A stretch of 64,000 nucleotides of DNA. Source: Timema cristinae. Lineage: Eukaryota; Arthropoda; Insecta; Phasmatodea; Timematidae. The stretch is taken from NCBI GenBank assembly GCA_039000515.1, contig JBCFYV010009882.1:47608639-47672638 (forward strand), written 5' to 3'. The notes under the pieces were generated by a model. The model searched no databases. It worked only from the letters and a program-made list of their open reading frames with translations, and was not told the origin of the DNA. Positions 61,606 to 64,000 of this stretch are shown one piece after another. Position 1 is the stretch's first letter, and the number at the start of each line of letters is the position of its first letter. The position numbers were made by a program, and so were the translations under genes.

Positions 61606-62055
61606 TTAGATTGACTTTGGAAGGAAGACGTTACCGAAACTGCCCAGACCAATTATGTAGTTTTTGAGCGTTTCACCTATAATTTTAACATTTGAATAAT
61701 TTTTGTACATTGTTAAATCCTCAAGATTTACGGGTTCTTCGGACTTTACTTTTTCCTCCGGTGGTGGTGGGCACGCGGGTGACTCTGCTGACTGGTAGGT
61801 AGACGACTCTGACGGTGGGTACGCTGGTGTATCTGATGCCTGGTGGGTATACGACTCTGGTGGCGGGTACTCGGGTGACTCTGACGGCTGGTAAGCCTGT
61901 GGCTCTGGGGGCGGGTACGACTGTATCTCTGAGGGCGGGGGCGGTGGTTGCGGTGTCGTGAATGACGGTGCGGAACTCGGAAGGGTGGCGGTGGTGGCCT
62001 GGGAAATACAGCCACAACTTCCCCTTTGCGGAAATTGTACACGGCATACGTCATA
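61606..62055 (-). CDS. Pro/Ser/Glu/Tyr-repeat ORF (frame B), no ATG
   Basis: This minus-strand frame is open for 149 codons. A Pro-rich run leads into degenerate repeats of the YPPPES / YQPSESPE type, then an acidic linker (EEKVKSEEPVNLEDL) and the end SFGNVFLPKSI. Two other frames over the same DNA are also open and have Met starts, but they read as Arg/His or Val/Thr monotone sequence, so frame B is the likelier product. It lacks an early Met. Splicing from the ORF directly upstream is possible: a 61-nt segment from GTGATA to TTTCCCAG would join them in frame, although the donor is weak. The Pro/Tyr repeats could bind WW- or SH3-type domains (inference). The protein has no recognised homologue. 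Confidence 0.4.
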   Translation of the reverse strand, partial: YDVCRVQFPQRGSCGCISQATTATLPSSAPSFTTPQPPPPPSEIQSYPPPEPQAYQPSESPEYPPPESYTHQASDTPAYPPSESSTYQSAESPACPPPPEEKVKSEEPVNLEDLTMYKNYSNVKIIGETLKNYIIGLGSFGNVFLPKSI

Positions 62056-62278
62056 TCACAAATGTAAGTATCTGCGATTCTCTTGTAGGGTAGTAATCAG
62101 TCGCTCTTATCGTGTGACAGGTAGAGTCGCAAAACTCGATGTAGCCTTGCTTCTGTACATTGTAATTTACATGTCTATCGCACACCGGCATACCGTGAAT
62201 ATTCTCTACAGTCATATAGGCACGCCCCGCAATTGTATGATCCACAAACATTAAATTAATACAGCCGGTTCTAAGCAT
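62051..62278 (-). CDS. Unrecognised 75-residue ORF (ORF A)
   Basis: Begins MLRTGCINLMFVDHTIAG and contains MTVENIHGMPVCDRHVNY and GYIEFCDSTCHTIRAT. Several Cys and His residues are spaced as in small folded or metal-binding domains, but no known pattern fits. Just before the Met, the minus strand reads 'ttttagctctcag', a good splice-acceptor form, so it may be an internal exon. Its stop overlaps the open frame of the Pro-rich ORF B. The family is unknown. Confidence 0.4.
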   Translation of the reverse strand: MLRTGCINLMFVDHTIAGRAYMTVENIHGMPVCDRHVNYNVQKQGYIEFCDSTCHTIRATDYYPTRESQILTFVI

Positions 62279-62399
62279 GTTGAGCGTACCTGAGAGCTAA
62301 AAGTGCTGTATGGTTTGTAGGGTCCACGATGCACATGCATTAACTGCTCCGCTTCCCGATGTTGTTGTTGTTAACTGCTTGCCACTTTTGCGCCGTCTC

Positions 62400-62627
62400 T
62401 TAAACGCGTTCAAAGTTCACAATGGTAGGTGAACCGGGTTTTACTCCGGTGAAGGTAAAAACCAGTTTCTCTTTATTAAGCTCACAAACGTTTTCATCTG
62501 TTAGAGTACCAAAACGACAGGGTAAAAATACACAAAACTCACCATCTAGATAGGCTATTAGGCGCCTGCCGAACTTTGTATTGACCGTTTTTAATTTATC
62601 GACAAGTACTATTGATCTACGGTTAGA
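62400..62627 (-). CDS. Unrecognised ORF C, possible nucleic-acid-binding small protein
   Basis: The minus frame is open for 75 codons up to the stop at 62,400, without a Met start. The line KTVNTKFGRRLIAYLDGEF, then CVFLPCRF, GTLTDEN and VFTFTGVKPGSP, looks like a compact beta-rich fold. I associate this TKFG...FLP.RF pattern with small proteins seen in several invertebrate genomes, but I cannot name the family. A preceding frame (REVQDGQVTAAG) near 62,700-62,640 may be its N-terminus, separated by frame breaks. It is either a decayed gene or an exon. It is the first coding-like segment downstream of the TATA box at 62,742. Confidence 0.4.
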   Translation of the reverse strand, partial: SNRRSIVLVDKLKTVNTKFGRRLIAYLDGEFCVFLPCRFGTLTDENVCELNKEKLVFTFTGVKPGSPTIVNFERV

Positions 62628-62700
62628 TCACACAATTTTACGGTCTACACGGCGTCAACAATATTTACCAGCTGCTGTAACTTGTCCGTCTTGAACCTCT

Positions 62701-62710
62701 CTATAAAAGC
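62701..62710 (+). promoter_or_regulatory. Opposing TATA-like box
   Basis: CTATAAAAGC on the plus strand would drive rightward transcription toward the tandem repeats. With the minus-strand TATA 30 bp away it forms an overlapping, convergent pair. Confidence 0.3.
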
Positions 62711-62738
62711 TTATAAATAGACATCCAAGTGAGCTCCT

Positions 62739-62750
62739 CTCTTTATAGCC
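62739..62750 (-). promoter_or_regulatory. TATA box for the minus-strand cluster
   Basis: GGCTATAAAGAG on the minus strand is a strong TATA match and would place the start of transcription near 62,715. It lies upstream of all four minus-strand coding-like frames. Upstream of it is CACGTG (62,776-62,781) overlapping GACGTC (62,771-62,776), sites typical of bHLH and CREB/ATF factors. Confidence 0.5.
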
Positions 62751-62801
62751 ACCCCCTCCCTTCCTCGATCGACGTCACGTGGTACGAGAAGAAGAACAGG
62801 A

Positions 62802-63055
62802 TCAATGACCTCTTGTACTAGTTCGCGATCTATTCTTGTCTCGACTTCTCTTGTCTGCCCGCCAACCTGACGCCAGGGAAAACCCGTTGCCCGGGTCAAT
62901 GACCTCTTTATCTATTTTTGTCTCAACTCGTCTTGTTGGGTTGCCATGCCTGTGCCAGGGGAAACCCGTTGCCTATGTCAATGACCTCGCGATCCATTCT
63001 TGTCTCAACTCGTCTTGTCGGTCCGCCATAATGGCGCCGGGTTTCGATGACGTCA
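62802..63055. repeat. Three-copy 82-94 bp tandem repeat with CRE at its end
   Basis: Each unit begins TCAATGACCTC (62,802, 62,896, 62,978) and includes 'tgtctcaactcgtcttgt' and a 'gccaggggaaacccgttgcc' line. The third unit departs after the shared core and runs into TGACGTCA (63,048-63,055). It sits upstream of the minus-strand TATA box, as a repeated enhancer would. Confidence 0.75.
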
Positions 63056-63282
63056 CCGGGTGGTGGTTGCGACATCAGCGGAAAACTCAGGGGATGTGGA
63101 ATGTGCGCACCCGTGATGCGCAGTGGTCACTACTCGGTAAGTGGGCGAGCAGAGAAGATGTCCCCATTCTACACAAGACAGCCATAGCGAGAGATTCGTG
63201 CAGCACCCTCATGCCGAAACGTCAAGGACTGTATGCTCCCCAAATAATTAAAAAACTCCAGCACCTCAATCCTAGCCAATAA
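62836..63282 (+). CDS. 148-codon ORF across the tandem repeats, doubtful
   Basis: Open on the plus strand from the first Met at 62,836. The N-terminal half is translated from the tandem repeats. The unique C-terminal half contains MAPGFDDVTGWWLRHQRKTQ and DVPILHKTAIARDS. A good splice donor, 'ctcggtaagtgg', lies at about 63,133-63,144, so a plus-strand exon ending there is an alternative. No domain recognised. The ORF may simply reflect higher GC content. Confidence 0.25.
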   Translation: MSRLLLSARQPDARENPLPGSMTSLSIFVSTRLVGLPCLCQGKPVAYVNDLAIHSCLNSSCRSAIMAPGFDDVTGWWLRHQRKTQGMWNVRTRDAQWSLLGKWASREDVPILHKTAIARDSCSTLMPKRQGLYAPQIIKKLQHLNPSQ

Positions 63283-63289
63283 TTAATTA

Positions 63290-63625
63290 GAAATAATTAA
63301 TTAACAATAATTAATAATTACATGCCACATTACTAGTTAGTACAGTGTTGAGTGTAGTTAAATGTTGTGTTTTGTATCGGTGCGTAGTTTAGGAAAAAGG
63401 AACTAGTGAATTGCTAGTTTTTCGCCAACATAATATATTTGTGATAGTTAATAATTATATAAAAATGTCAAGCCTTAAAAAACATTAATATACGCTTAAT
63501 ACCTGGCTTGTAAAAGAACCACCATGAGAGTCACGATTATTTTTATTAGTTTTACTCTCCCAAATTTCAATATCATTTCAGCTATTCTTACTTGTACTAA
63601 TTACGCTATTGTATGAGTGTGATGG
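63290..63625. other. AT-rich spacer
   Basis: Begins with near-palindromic 'attaattagaaataattaat'. 'tgtactaattacgctattgt' at about 63,594 resembles part of the SINE tail region but is too short to call. Confidence 0.4.
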
Positions 63626-63639
63626 TTTTACCCGTGAGT

Positions 63640-63916
63640 GGTGACCTGGTGGTCTAGGGATAAGGTGTCAGACTTCTATGCTGGCGGCCGGGGTTCAATC
63701 CTTGGTCCCGGCAAAGATTTATCTGATTACCAAACCCTTCCTTCACCTCTGACAAGACATCTTGTGAATGTGAGGAATGCCAGGTCTCCACCGTGGTTCG
63801 GATTCCACGTTAAACTGTAGGTCCTTCATTTCATCTCACAATCACCCTACCATTACACATTAGCGTAAGTGCGTATAACCCGAACGGGTAGTAAGACGCG
63901 GTGCTAATAATAATAA
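63640..63916 (+). mobile_element. SINE-1, full length, 12-bp duplication
   Basis: Head GTGACCTGGTGGTCTAGGGA, B box GGGGTTCAATCCTTGG, body, tail CCCGAACGGGTAGTAAGACG and (TAA)n. Perfect duplication TTTACCCGTGAG at 63,627-63,638 and 63,917-63,928. Very close to the copy at 2,621-2,906, so the family has been active recently. Confidence 0.93.
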
Positions 63917-64000
63917 TTTACCCGTGAGGGCTTGTGAATCGTGATGTCAGTATAGACAAGGGATGGCAAATCTATCACACGCGCGCCACCCAGCGGCATG

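Noticed and set aside
61721..62054. Arg/His-rich and Val/Thr-rich ATG-started ORFs
   Set aside because: Shadow frames of the Pro/Ser/Glu/Tyr-repeat frame; the repetitive DNA keeps all three frames open.
62660..62701. A 52-nt intron joining an upstream frame to ORF C
   Set aside because: All three joining phases gave a stop soon after the junction, so the splice does not restore a frame.

Overview
This window is AT-rich, intron-scale, repeat-dense DNA from an animal nuclear genome. It has no operons, no bacterial-style gene packing and no long ORF. The transposon content (tRNA-derived SINEs, a Tc1/mariner-superfamily element of a type common in arthropods, a Helitron, non-LTR retrotransposon 3' ends) suggests an invertebrate, most likely an arthropod. 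I cannot name the species. Most of the short ORFs are chance openings or frames inside repeats.

Main layout. 1-5,100: SINE fragments, a full SINE-1 with target-site duplication, and a 654-bp PIF/Harbinger-like MITE with TTA duplication (3,744-4,397). 5,100-17,400: AT-rich filler with two hairpins, a decayed minisatellite, a possible hAT end and weak SINE-2 fragments. 17,400-20,430: three SINE-2 copies, another dispersed repeat, a long (TA)n and a mariner transposase C-terminal remnant. 21,500-32,460: LINE 3' fragments, three copies of a retroelement-like 3' end, a GA satellite and a pure (TAA)n grown on a SINE tail. 32,460-39,320: abutting SINE-2 and SINE-1, an element with G/C-run inverted ends around 84-bp tandem repeats, and a polypyrimidine/polypurine inverted array. 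40,680-44,425: SINE-1, a decayed but readable Helitron Rep/helicase, then a LINE 3' end. 44,800-57,650: many SINE-2 copies, a complete decayed mariner (48,457-49,925) with 65-bp inverted ends and TA duplication, its short deletion relative (53,281-53,646) and a second LINE type. 57,650-61,080: few repeats, with one strong exon-like ORF on the minus strand (58,855-59,070). 61,080-63,290: a compositionally distinct island with several coding-like minus-strand frames, a C2H2 zinc-finger protein, a TATA box and a three-copy 82-94 bp repeat carrying CRE/E-box-like sites. A fresh SINE-1 with a 12-bp duplication closes the window.

Two things deserve attention first. One is the island at 61-63.3 kb, which looks like a small foreign or domesticated gene cassette (endogenous virus, unusual mobile element or host gene; I could not decide). 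The other is the pair of SINE families with different tRNA heads but one common 3' tail.
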